A stretch of DNA of 64,000 bases from Trissonchulus latispiculum (lineage: Eukaryota > Nematoda > Enoplea > Enoplida > Ironidae), in assembly GCA_030248195.1 (NCBI GenBank), contig JASAND010010818.1:55362-119361 (forward strand), written 5' to 3'. Every line of letters begins with the position of its first letter. The first letter of the stretch is position 1. This document shows positions 36,701 to 51,100 of this stretch, piece by piece. A model generated the notes under the pieces. That model saw nothing but the letters and a program-made list of their open reading frames with translations, did not search any database and was not told the origin of the DNA. Both the position numbers and the translations under genes were made by a program.

Positions 36701-39700
36701 AATCAATTAATAAATGAACGTTTAGAAAGTATGGCTCAAAATACCGACGAAGGTCTATTGAAACCGACAGTGACAGGCCTAAGATTATTGTCACATTTTT
36801 GGCCACTTTCATCAGCCACTCTCCCGACACTTCTGCCGTAGAGGATGCGCTAAATAGCCAAGGGAATTGGACCGGGGCAACCGCTCATGGTAAGAAGTTC
36901 AATTTGCCGTCAAGCTACTAGATTGTTGCATGGGGTTAATTCAGCACTTGTACATGCATTGTGATAGAAAGAAATTTAATAGTACACCGTTGTGGACAAT
37001 TAGCTATTCAAATTTAAACAAGTAGTAGAATTTCCCGCCATGGACAGCTCAAAAATGGTGACTTCCGACGACTCTTTCATTCACCAAGCTGATTTTCGAT
37101 ATGGTTTGCGGAAACCTCGTAAATCAGAGTTCTGATGCGGGGCATTGGTTGTTATGGATCAGCAAGGTGATCGCAATATAGGTACAATAGATACTAAAGA
37201 CATAGACCTGCGGCGGATTAATTTTACTGTGAGGCTTACTAGGATTGAAGCATTCTAAAGAAAAATATGAATGTTATAAAGAGTTAAAACTGAGGAGCGA
37301 CTAAAACAATGCTGGGATCAAGTTTCTCCACCCCACCCCACCCCCCAGCCTGAATTGGGGAGAGTTACGTGATGCTATGCTAACTTTCCCAAGACTTTAC
37401 CAATTTAGCTCTAATGTGTGTGGGTGCATTCCAACATATATTTTGATTGGTCATGAAATTTTAAAAGCTGATTGATGAAATCTTCCCTCTTAATATTGCG
37501 CAAAATTGGTTGGTGAAATCTTGCTGGTCTTGGTGGTCTTGGTGAAAATCTTCAATAGTTTTAATAAATAGGCAAATATTATTTCAATTTCAGTTTTTTT
37601 AAATTTTTTCAAGTTTAGGCTTTTCTTAATTTATTTTCAAATTCGTTGTCGTCACGACAATAGAAAGTTGTCGTGTTACTCATAAAATTATTTGCTTGAG
37701 AAATTTCACTATTGCGGATTTAACAAACTCAAATAGGTATTTAATACCAAATGGAATTAAATTAACATTGGTCAAATTTATTAAAACTTGAAGATTTTTA
37801 CCATGACTCCTGTTCTAGTGCAATATTAAAAGGGAAGGTTTCATCAATCAGTGTTGTTTTAGACGCTCCTCAGTTTTGCCAACGTTAAGGGGGGGGGCTA
37901 CGAATAACACTAAAAGTTCAATGTTGGAAAAGCTAGCTAGTCTTTTGCCACATAATAGTATCAGGTTTAGTGTAAAATAGTTTAAAGTTTGAAAGAATTC
38001 CATGCAGCGTAGCGTCCTGTGGAGCCATCAGAAGTTGGTGCTGTCGGTCCAAAGCTCGACATGACACGTACCCAAACTTCGCCTCGCCCTGATCGCTATG
38101 CGCAAGGTACGGTACCCAAATTTTCCAGAAACAGTTCTGACATATAGTGCTTTGATATCGTGTAAAATAATCCTTAGATAAATGTATACTTTTCTCTGAG
38201 ATACAATCAAAGTGCGAAAAATTGGGTGTTGTAGGTCTATACGGGTGGAGGTTAACTAACGTCTAATGAGCTGTGGTTTACCAAATGAACCCAACTTTGC
38301 TCCAATTAATACTCCAAGTATCTGGCTTAACTTGTGTGAAAATGACGTGATTTCGTTAATCCCTGCGTTCGCAGTGCTAGATTACATTATCGATATTGTC
38401 GCTGTTATTTGGTACCATTTCGAAGATGTGAGTCAATTACTCCAAATTACTGTGGCAGAATCGGCTGAAACTTTGCGCATTATAGGCCAGTGAGTGTACC
38501 AAGATGTGCAGAAAGCTAGATCACTAAACATTGTTCCAAAGCTTAGAAATGCTAGATTGATTTCCCGAAGTATGGATGGCGATCGCTCCAAAAAGCTTTA
38601 AGACAGTTGTAAGAGCATACTGCACGAAGGAAGCGTAATATCGAAAAACGGATTTCATATTCGGATTCAGCAGGTCAAATAACCCCTATAAGCACCTTTT
38701 CGGCAAAATCGGAGACAAAAAAGTTTTGACCCCATTTTTACTGCGCTTAGCTAGCTTTTCAGGCCTAAAAATAAGGGTTATTTCTTAACGAAAACTTTGC
38801 TAGCACACTAACCAGAAAACCAAAACCTTCGAAACTTACCCACAGTTTGCCCCAATTAGAGCCTAATAATTGGTAAAAAGCTGGGCTAGGCTAGGGGCTG
38901 CCAATTTTATTAGATCGAAAACGGCGCACGGTCACCTCGCAACTTTTTGCCAAATTTCAAACTTTGACATGTTATTGCTGAAGAAGGAAGCAACGCTCGA
39001 AAGCCGGAATACTTTTAATATTTAGTACTTGTAACAATAAACATTTGTGGTAAAAAGTGACAAGATCGGTCAAGCCGATAATTCACCAGAGCTGAAAAAA
39101 GCTTTTTGGAAAAACCCATTTTTCGAACTAAAATTTGTACTTTGGCGTCCTGCCAAAAACGGTGTATATGAGATATATTGTTGCCCACCCTAAACTTTTT
39201 TACTTTGATATGTTGGCTAACAATAGGCGAAAAAGTAGCTCTCTCCGACGATGTCGTGCCAACCCGTTCGTAGCCCCCCCCCCCTTAAGTTAGCAAAACT
39301 GACTGAGACGATTACAAGTGCAGTTTTTCCAGTGAAAATTGGCGAAACTTCACATACGCGCTTTCAGGAACAGTTTGTCCAGCCTTCAGCTTCATATTCT
39401 TCGTCCTTCAGCTCATTCCTTCCAGCAGTTTCTTCCCTCATACCTTAGTTTAAAAATTTTTAATAAAATTTTTGCTTCAGAGGTTACTACAACGACTATA
39501 TTATCGTCATCACCATCACCGTCTTCAGCACCATCGTCATCATCAACTACTACTGCCAAGACCAAAACCACTGCCACATCAACTGCAGCCAGTAAATAAA
39601 TAATCTTTAGTTTTTGCAAAGTTTAAGTTTTGTTGATAAAATCCTGATATGTCATGTCATGTCTTATATATAGGTACTTATTGTCATCGAAACAAAGTCG

Positions 39701-42700
39701 AAGTGGTCTATTTCTCGCATAAGTGGAGGGCATTAGGTTATAGAGTTACAAACGGCTCTAGCATATTTCTGTTTTTCCGAAAGGGAGTGGCTGCGTAAGG
39801 GTGGACGCGCTAATTGCTTTCATGACATAGACATAGCCGCCATGGATATTTCTCCGTCAGTATTAAACGCCTTCTTAATTGTGAAGATATACGAGTCAGG
39901 GTGTCTGTACCTCCACCCAGACAAAAGTAAATTCTCGGCATAGCAAACACCATTCCTAACTGATGTAGCACCAAGTGGAACGAGGCGTACCTAAAACTAG
40001 TCTTGTTCTACGCCACGAATGAAGTATCACCTCTAATCTCAGATTGAAAGATTGCAGCATATTTATCAATTCTAGCCACATCAGAAATCATTCAAAGAAA
40101 TCAACGTATTCAAAGAAGCAGGCTATATGCCACTAGGTATACTGCATGATCAATTTAGTCAGTGCAAAGTGCAAGTTGTAATAGTACTACACATAAAGGC
40201 GACTCGCTTGTAATCTTAACCAAATGAACACCTTATAAGAAGAACGTGTACCCAAAATGCAGCTAAAACATAATTATATAATGTGAGACCGAGAAAAACC
40301 AATGTCACGAGGAGCTTAGAGAATTTATGACTCGAGGAGTGCGATGACTTCTCTGGAACCGTTCAGAGATTGCAGTAGATAATTACTATTTTTAGAAATT
40401 TTCCACTTATTTTAGGTACAACCCCACCACCGGACCCTGGTTTTCTGGAAATCAGCAAGTATCTAAAATCTACTGTGGATATTAATGTAGATCCTTGTGA
40501 TGATTTTTACCAGTTTGCATGTGGACAATGGATTGGTAAAACGCCCGCTGAAAAGTCTTTGCCATACTTTGACGATGAAGTTCGTCACATCAGTAAGTAA
40601 ATTATCAATCAGAGCATTTCTGAAAATTCGGTTGCAATATATATGGTATATGGTTATAGCATGTTATAATTAGCTAGCACGTTAGCACCTCACGTTATAA
40701 CGCAGAATATATTCCATCAAATTTACGTTTTAAGCAACAATTTTTCTATTATTAGAAAGAATAAACGCTTCGAAGTTTGCCTTAACCTGATTAGAGCTAT
40801 AACAAAAATAACTAAAATGACGGTTATAAATAAATAAATAAGATAAATCATTTTACCATTTTAGTTGAAAATAACACAGAACAGTTTATTTATGCTCTAA
40901 GAAATCTCAGCATTGAGGATGTGGAGCTGCATGACTACAAATCGAAAGCCAAGTATCTTTTTGACCGTTGCATTGAAGCGGTATCGACTGCACAAAACAT
41001 AACTCAGATGTACATTGGTGCGTGGGAAGCTGTGCCTTTGTTGAAAAAACTACCGATATTTCAGAGTGTCCCAAAATCTTACACGAAGGAAGAGGTACCG
41101 CCAGATTTTTGTTGAATTTTTATTTTTGGTTACTCTGTTATTTATAATATCTCCAGCAACCGTAATTCTCAAGCTCTTCCAACACTAATATAAGCGGCTG
41201 GATTTGCTCTGGAACGAATTTTCCTATTCGCTCGATTCCTTGCATAAGACAATGCGGAGGGGATTTTTTCGTCTCAACCTTGACCATGTGTCAATCCTGA
41301 CCTTCACCTTTCAGGCCAAATGCATCAAAGAATGAAGTTTTAGAGCAATCTTTCTTTGCTATAGGCAGCAACATACATTGGTATGGGCCAGCAACAGCTT
41401 GGTATTGGAAATTCACCCTTTGTGCTTTATCCAACAGGGCGGTCTCTAGCTTTATTGGTAACTCATATTCAGTTCCCAACAAAAGAAGAAGCAATCATTA
41501 AACTTAAACGACTGGCTGAACTCGGTAAACAACTTTCAGTTTGTTGCCTATTTATTTGCCGCATAAAGTGTTATTCCGACATTTAGAGTTTTATTATAAG
41601 GAAAAGTGAGGCACATATTCGTAGTAGATAACGTTACCAGAAGCGAAAAATTGAAAAGCCAGAAATAGAAATCTCGGGAATGGTAACGCTTACCGTTGTT
41701 AACAATGCAGTTTTTGATTTGAACTAAACTGATTGGGCTTATTGGTCTGATGCCAAAATTACATGTATAAGCGTACCACTTTTCCATGATCACAGACGAT
41801 GGGCCTTTGGCGTCGTGCATTTCTATGCTAATTTAAAAAGGATTCGATTGATTACGTCTGCTGTAGTTTGACGTACGTATCTAGCGTTAGCACACCTACT
41901 ACTTGAGTCTGACCTAAAACTGTTGGATTCATGATCCTTAGGAAGAGTACTTCTTGATGCAATACTTATTTTTCTAGATCCGCTGTAGTTTATTTCCTTA
42001 CGGCCGATTGCACCAAATCGGACTAGCTATTCTGAGAATAAAATTATTCCAGAATAGCTATTCCTATTCTCATTTTATTCCGATATTCCGTTGCACCAAA
42101 CAAGAATAGGATTAGCTGAGCTAATACTATTTTACTCTCAGAATAAAATAAGAATAGGTATACCTATTCTTATTTTCGTTCAACCAATTAAACTGTACCT
42201 AACGTCATACTCATCCAATCAGATTGTAGTAGGTTTTGTCACGTTTTTCTGCATTTATTCCTATTCTTATTCTGATGTTGGCCATTTTCTGATTATGATT
42301 TTAAGTTGAGTAAGCAAGGAACTGAAATTTAAAAATGTACACAGTACTAAATAAGGCACTGGGTATGGGTTGCAGGTTTTATTTCGGCAAAAGCAAACTT
42401 TAGGTATGTACGTAAACACAAATAGTCAAGAATTTTACCAGTTCAACTTGATTGCGCTTAGGAAAGTATGGGCATTCGGCGAATTTGATTTGAATCAATA
42501 ATTAATGTTTTAAAATGCAAATATGAAAAATTTGCTTTGCCTAACATGAATAAGCAGACATGAATAAGTCATCTGCAAAGACAGCTCTTGATGTCGCAAA
42601 TTAAGAAAATATATAGATTAAAAGTTCAGGAAATCTTTTAAAATATGGGCTTAACCCTGCTCTTGAGGAAGAATAGGAATAAGAATAAATAAGGGACTTA

Positions 42701-44118
42701 TTCTCATTTTATTCCTATTTTATTCCGGAATAAGTTTGGTGCAATGCTCTTAATCTAATCCTATTCTTATTCTTATTCTGATTTTATTTTTATTTGGTGC
42801 AATGGAATTCTTGCTATTCCAATTTTATTCCTGAATAGAATAGGAATACGCCTATTCTAATCCTATTCTTATTTGGTGCAATCGGCTGTAATTCTCTCTG
42901 TCAAAATTTTCGTGGAATGCAATATTTGATCTAGGATAAATAATGACATTCTAAAAATTATAAAATTTAAAAATCTAAGCTAATTTTTTCGGAACTTTTT
43001 ATTCTAACATCTGCCCATTTTTGATGCAGTTTACGTGGAATCTCATATGTGTAAAAATTCAAATATTAAAATGAATTTTTTATACTTTTTTATAAGAATC
43101 TGCTAACACGTCTAATTCTTAGTAGTTTAGCACAAATTATAATGTAGATGACGTTAGAATATTGTTCTTTTACTTGTATAGGAACCTGTGACACTTTGGT
43201 GAGCGGGCGGACGGAAAGCAAAGTCTTGTATAGATTGAGTAAAAGTTAGGTCAGATTTTCAATTTTTATTTTAAAATTACAATATAAGGAATACTGGTTG
43301 TTTTCGATAAGTGGATCATGAAGACGAATAAATTTGCAAACTTTCCGCACAATATCGTTCCGTGACTGAAAATTGGTGTCCTCCTTCTCCCTCCCACACA
43401 CCACTTTAAAATTGGATATCGGAAATAAATCAGAGCGGATCAAAGAAAAGTAAAGATCAAGAAACCTGCTCTTGGGGAAGAATAGGAATAAGAATAAATG
43501 ACGGATTTATTCGCCTTTTATTCCTATTTTATTCCGAAATAAATTTGGTGCAATGCTTTTAATCAAATCCTACTCTTATTCTTATTCTTATTCTTATTCT
43601 GATTTTATTTTTATTTGGTGCAATGGAATTCTTGCTATTCCGACTTTATTCCGGAATAAAATAAGAATAAGCCTATTCTAATCTTATTCTTATTTGGTGC
43701 CATCGGCTGAGAGAAATCTCGAAATCAGGCTGAGCTAACCAGTATCAATTGGTATCGTTCGAAATGTCTTGTCATTAGGAAGTAGAATTTTTAATTAGGC
43801 TTTACAGCTTTCAGAATATTTCGTCAAAGTTGCTGACCCTCAATTTCAACGTTGCAAAACAATCAAATTTGGCTGTTTTCAAATTTCAAAAATTAGTTAA
43901 AAAATTTTGAAGGCATAAAAATAAAAGTTCTGCTTCCTACAAATCACCCTTCGAGATCGTATTTATAATATAAAGTGGACATTGAACTGCATACTAGGAC
44001 ACAGGCGTACTAACGGTAAGCAGACCTACCACCAGAAATTTTGGAATTGTGACGAGCACGTAGTGAAAATTGTTTACTAGAAAGAGCTGTAGTCTCTTTC
44101 TCGTGTATATTACAAAGC

Positions 44119-44194
<76 letters not shown>

Positions 44195-45072
44195 CGTATA
44201 ATATATATTATTACCAAGAGTGCATAATTGCATTATAGAAGCATTATTAGAAGAAGAGTAAGCCACTAGAGGGCTCCTCTTCTTAGCATTGCATAACGGT
44301 GCTCCGACCACAATACGCGAATGTTCCCCCGTTTGGTGGGGGGTCGACAAGCATACCCCCTCCCCGTTTGGTGGGAGGGGGGGGGGGACGCAAAAACAGG
44401 TCACAGTTTGGTGGGGGGGGCAGGCTGAAGGGTCCCCGTTTGGTGGGGGGTCGCCAAGTCAGGCTAAGATTGGCTGAATCAAATTGGCTATTGACGACCA
44501 CCCCTCCAAACGGGGACCTATTTTGCCTTCCCCCCCCCCCCACCAAACGGGGATTTCTCTTTTCTACCCCCCCCCCCACCAAACGGGGACCTCTCTTTGC
44601 TACCCCCCCACCAAACGGGGACCAATTTCGAATAGAACAAAACTACCGTAATCCTTTGATCAACCCCCCACCAAATGGGGAGGGGGTCTCTGCAATCTGA
44701 TTGGCTGTTGGCTACCCCCCCCCCCCCACCAAACGGGCACCTTTTTTCTGCTACCCCCCCCATCAAACGGAAGGAGGGCTATGCTTTGTCGAAGTGAGCT
44801 ACCCCCCCCCCCCCCACCAAGCGGGGGAACATTCGCGTATTGTGGTCGGAGCACCGTTACGCAATGTCAAGACGAGGAGCCCTCTGGTGGCTTACTCTTC
44901 TTCTTATATATAGTGCAATTATGCACTCTTGTCATTACGTTATTTACTGCTCTGTGGGGACAAAATTCCGATATTTACTGCTCTTTGGGGACGCTGTGGG
45001 GAACTCTGTGGGACTATATGGGGGACGCTGGCACGTTGGAGACTCTGTGGGACTATATCTATATACAATATA

Positions 45073-45117
<45 letters not shown>

Positions 45118-48100
45118 TTATATATATATATATATATATTACTATTACTGTTAGATCGGAGCAGTACCTAGGAACAGCCAAAGATTTTGCAAGACAATGC
45201 TTAAAATCGGTTAATATTAATTATGCAACGTCTTTAAATATTAATGCCCGTTTCAGTGAACAAATCTTCTTTAAACATTAATAACTGTTTTAGGAGAAGT
45301 CACCTTACCATCGTCATTTGACACTGACTTAATCGATGTGTTTGACTTTTACTCAAATCTGAGTTTTCTGCTTCCTACTGAGTCTATCCCTCTTCATGTT
45401 GGAGCTTCAAATTCCATAACCGTGGAGGATTTATTCAAGCAATTTTCGGATTTTGACTTTGAATCATATTTCAAAGCTTATTATCCAGAAGATGTCTTCA
45501 AAGCTTTGCCTTCAACAATGCAGGTTTGTTTGCTTTACGGCCTTAGTCCACTGTGATCGTTTAATAAATACATCAGGCAGTTGAAATGAACAACGCTGTT
45601 TGGTGCCGTTAGTGTTTGTTTCATATACTTTCACTCAGTTAGCGAGTTTGTTCAGAAAACCTACTTCTTTAGCCGAGGACTAAGTATATACTGGCTTCCT
45701 ATTCAAAAATAGGGCTTAGCCCTCAGCACATCCGCAGTTAATCCTAATCTTATTTGGTGCAGCCCAGGGAAAGTCTTATTGATTCCCATTACAAATTTGT
45801 TCTGGTTTCAATTAAGCTTTATTTTTCAGTTTCATATTCTTGCAACTATTTAGCATATAGCATGATATAGTATCTAAAGTCACCAGAAATGGAGGCGCTT
45901 TGGCAAGCCGGTTATAAATATGGGTCTCTTGCGCAATTCGCCCCCCCCCCCACCAGCCATAACTTAAAGCTTATATAAAGCCATAAAGCCATAAAAACGG
46001 ATTTCGGATTCGTGCTCAGCGCCTCTGAAAACCCCTGTATGCACGTTTTCAGCAAAATTTTTTAAAAAAAATTTCGGTTCCCCTTGGTCCCCCCTTACCA
46101 AAATAAAATTTAAAATTTTTTAAAATTTTAAAATTTTTAAATTTTTGAATTCATCAGCCTCTAGTATGCACCCATACAAAATTTCAAAGTTATTCGTCAA
46201 AAAAATCAAAAGTTAGGGCTGGGAGGGAATTGCGCAAGAGACCCATAAATATTTCTTCAGCAACATTCATATGAAGATTTTCATTTCAAAGCGCATCAAT
46301 ATGTGCCTCCAGGTCCAGGAACATTAGCCGTTTTGCAAACGATGTGCATTGCGTATTTTTTGTTATTATTTTAGGTAGACTTATATGATCACGGAAAGCT
46401 GCCTAACATAACACACATTATGGGGGAAACCGATCCCAAGATTGTAATAAATGCCTTTTTGCTTAACTCTCTCTTCGCCCTGCTACCTTTGCCTGAATCA
46501 AATGCAAACCTCCAACTTACAACATCTGGCAAGCCGACAGATCGGGAGATACAGTGTGCAGGAATGTCCAGTAAACTCTACTTTATTGCAGGTAACACAA
46601 AAACTGTATCCTTATGCAAGTTTAGATTACACCTCGAGTGCACAGAATCGAATCATGGTTTGCTGGGGTCCGGAAACCGTCAAGTTTTCTTAGATTTCTT
46701 TGTCTCGACAACCATGTCTCCACTCTTCATGAGTTTTTGCTACAAAGAAAGCTGATACAGTATATTGATATTTTCTGTTTATGTATACATTTGCTAGGGC
46801 GAATATTTGTGGACAGTCTGGTGGAACAGGGTTCAGAAGCAACCCTGAGAACAATGTTAGCCAACTTACTGAACAGCTATCGGGATCACTTCTCAGGCAT
46901 TACTTGGTTAGATGATGAATCACTGGAAAAAATTCTCGCAAAAGTAGACTCAATTGTGGTGAACCTCCTATTACCGCAGTGGACCAAAACGGACACCGCA
47001 CTTAACGCTTACTATGCAGATCTAGTATTGAATGATCTAGAGGATTTCTTCAGTATCAGTCTCAGAGTTCAACAGTTTATGCAGAAGGATATGCAAGGTA
47101 AACAGTGGATATTAGTCATTAGCAGAAGAATGAGCATATGGTGCGCTCCCTTTGATAAGCGTAGTTCTCTGCCATCCGACACATTGATAACTTGTTTTCG
47201 TATTTTGTAATCGAAGTTGACGTTCTCTATAGTGTCAGAATTTAAGAGGTGAATGGGGATCGCTCAATACACTATTAAACTTCGTGGCACAAGTGAGAAT
47301 ACACACATAAGTAGATCGTAAGTAGTTCTACTTGATCGAAGGATGACTTGGCCGTGAACATGAAAGCTAAAATGAGAGGCGGTAGAACTGATAAAATGCT
47401 GTCTGCTTGCGCTTATTTACTAAAACTGTGGAACGTAGGTTTGTTTGAATAGAGTGCGGATTATTCGTACTGGTGTGACTTTTTCAGAAACGATACTGAA
47501 GCCACAATCACGAAATCAGTGGCCTGCAATCCTTGGAATAGATGTTGTTAATGCCTTCTATGTGCCTTCACTCAACTCATTTACAGTTCTTGGTGGAATT
47601 GTGCGTCCTCCCCTAATGAAAAATGAGTATCCCTGGTTCTGGAAATTTGCCACGTTGGGCACTATTATGGGTCATGAAATAGGGCATGGGTAAGGATGTG
47701 TGTGCTATGCATATAATACAATTGTAGCAAATTTTTTCTTGCGAAACAGCTTAAATTAAAATAAATAAAATGATAAATAAATGAATAAAAATAAATAAAA
47801 ACAAGTAAATAAATGTACACTCACAAATGTTAGATACTGAAGTGGCTCAGAATTATTAATGTTTTAAAAAATTAGTAGGTGCCAACGCACGATTTCAATC
47901 ACACAGAATTCACATAAGCCAACACATAAAACAATTGAAAAGCTACCTTTAATCACTTCTATTGGCAAAAATATTAACAAAGTATTTAAATAAAACAAAG
48001 AAAATAACCACCATTATTATCTGTTGTGTCTTTGTCCAAGAACAAAAGACCACCAGGAATTCCAGAATACATCAAGAAAATCTCTATGATTATTTCTCTA

Positions 48101-51100
48101 GGAATTCCAGAATAGTTATAATAAATTCAATGAATACACAGGCAATACTGTAAGTAATAAATGTAAGCAAAATCAGTAATAATGATAAAGTAAATGACCG
48201 TAATAATATGATACAGGGTAATGAAATAATAACACGCTGAGTCACTGCAATAAAAGCTTCTAGAAAGTTCCTCTTACTAGTAGTTTCTGGAATCTTGTAC
48301 TAACAAACAGTTTCTCTGATTATGGTGTAGTAGATTTAGAGTTTGACAGAAGTGTTTGAAAGACTGCTGGTTGGAAGGTCGATCTTTACGCAGTCACAGG
48401 GTTACTTGGGCTCACCATATGCTTTAGTGATGTGGATCGGATCGGCGGATCGGATCGGATCGACCGATCCGGGGTCGGATCGGATCGGATCGGATCGACA
48501 AATTTTCGGATCGGATCGGCCGGATCGGATCGGCTTGATTTTTCCGGATCGCCGATCCGACAAATGATGCAAATTTTTAAAATTTGTACCAATCTTTTAC
48601 AAAATTGCAAAATTTTTTTCGAAGAAATTTTCAAAATCTTTCCGGAATTTTGTTCAAATGTTGAATTTTCTGTAGTTAAAGTCTTATTTTATGTTCTCTC
48701 TCTGGATGTATACATTTTTATATGTATACAAAAAGGAGTCAAATGGAATTGCTCTCTAATATATATTTCCAGCTAATTAATTTTTGGACCGTCTGTTTCG
48801 CTTTTTAAATTCAGTTCCACTGACTGCTGACAGTGACTTTTTTGGTATGATGAAAAGAAAAGTTCTCAACTAATAGGAACGCTGTCTGAAATTGGAAGGA
48901 AAATTTTTCGTCCAAGCGCGTTTGCTCAGAAGGGGGAAGTGTGCAAAATCCACCGGACGCACTTTTGTATATGCTACCCTATTGTACGACCAAAAATGTG
49001 TGTGCAAACTTATTCCTTCAGAGCAAACCCCCAACAATATATATTTTTCTAGATTCGTCCTGAGCTGGAGATTTCGAAGAACCTGCATATCGGGATTGAC
49101 TCACGGAAAATATTATTTAATATTAATTATTTAATTTATTAAAAGCATTTTATTTCTCCAAAATTTTAACAATATTCAAAATTTTGTATCCATGGAGCTA
49201 TTTCAGGTGCATATTTGTGCACTTAAATTTGAATGATACAATTATTTAAGAGCCAATTATGAGCTGGAACCAATACTGAAAATGTACCAATTTCTCGAGT
49301 TCACTATTCATTGATGGAAGATTTTGTGAATTTCGGAAACAGGGCGCATTTCTGGGACCTATTTGTGTTACAAAGGTTGTTCAGCTCGTCAAGACCTTTC
49401 GAGTCAAGACCCATAGCTCCATAACTGTTGGTGATGGAAAACATTTAAATCCGGAAAAAATCTCGTTTTCGTGAATTTGAGAAACGAGTGCATTTTAGGA
49501 AATGATTGTATTATTAAACGTGTTCAGATTGTCAAGGGCTTTTAAGTGATAACCACATCGTGAGCATTAAAATATTTAAATTCCGGAAAATTTGAAAAAC
49601 CGAAAATTCCGAAAATTGGGTGCACTTCGGTTGAAAAGGTTGTAAGTGCAATAATATGAAGCGGAACCAGATCTATTTGATTACGAAAACTAAATATTCA
49701 ATGTACATAAATTTTAGCAAACCTCAGAATGTTTTAGATTTTCTATCCTAAATGAAACCCGGGATTACGGATTTTCCCCGAGTTTCCATGTCGTCTCCAT
49801 TTCCGAGCGATGTTAAAACATATGTATATTGCTTGTTTATAAATACGACCAAAACTTGTACGCACATGTTTTGGTCTTACACCCTAGTTCTTCAATTTTA
49901 TCTTACTTTTGTATAGTTCTCAATTCCTACAGTCTTTTGTGTAGTTCTTTAGATCTCAAACTCCCAAAACAGAACAAATCGTTATTTTCCAAAGGTGACT
50001 ACACATCATTCTGCAGCTGCAGTTTCTGATACAGACTTTCAGAATTATTCAATAAAATTCAGATGCGAAGTTTGATGAAGAGTTTTACAAAATAAGGGGA
50101 AATCGGAAAATATAGCTATTTAAGTGTCTACAATTGAAAATTAAAATTATGGTCGGATCGGATCGGATCGGTCCGATCCGGGGCTGGATCGGATCGGATC
50201 GGATCGGATCGGATCGCCGGCCGTTTGCCGGATCGGATCGGTAGGTGATTTCGGCTGCCGATCCGATCCGATCCACATCACTAATATGCTTGGGCGGGGT
50301 TGCGGCTGCAGCTAGTAGGCTAGCCAGAGTGATTGCATACCTTTGAGCAGAGTATGGTTGCATTGGTAATTTGAATTATCAGGTTGATGAAGCTTACTGG
50401 AATACTTTATCGAGATGACCAGTTTTGTTAAGCACTCACAGAGACCATGTTTTGTTATGTGCTCATAGGGCTATACTTGTACATTTAAAATGGTGGACAA
50501 AATGCGCAAAGATGAAGGTCAATTCCCTGGAACGCAGCGACAAAAGTAGTATCGAGATCACCGGAGTAACAGTGTCGACACAACGTCATGTCATTTTCCG
50601 AGTTGAATAAACATCGAGTTAGGGAGATAGTCGAAGTATCGCGAGATCATTCTTTGAGATATTTAATTAATTAATTAATTATAAGTATTAAAATCTATAT
50701 CAACGATTTCAGGTCATTCCGGAAACGTGAGATTATTCTTCTGTAATCAGCAAATGACAGTAAAATGCTGCGTGCTGGTTTCAAACATATTTAATTAGTG
50801 CCACATACTCTTTGCATAATGTTGGAATCGATTCGCTAATAACTCGTTTCCAATAATTCGGTTAAAATTTAATGTGTGTAGTAACAAACTTTTGTTTGTA
50901 CTTATCTGAGTACGTTTCAATTATGTTAATATAATTTCCATGTGGTTTTGTTCTGATCTTCTCTGAATGAAGTACTTACTCGTTTAGGTTTGATGCGAAC
51001 GGTGTTAATTATCGATGGGATGGACAGTTCGACCCCATTATGACAGCGAAAAGCAAGAGAATTCTTAATTCTCAATTTGACTGTCTGGTGTCTCAGTAAG

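Noticed and set aside
44289..44854. Several Pro/Gly-rich open frames on both strands
   Set aside because: They come from the repeated CCCCGTTTGGTGGGG units, which lack stop codons.
48343..48776. Open frames with repeated GSDRI-type residues
   Set aside because: Translation of the GGATC pentamer array of the hAT element.
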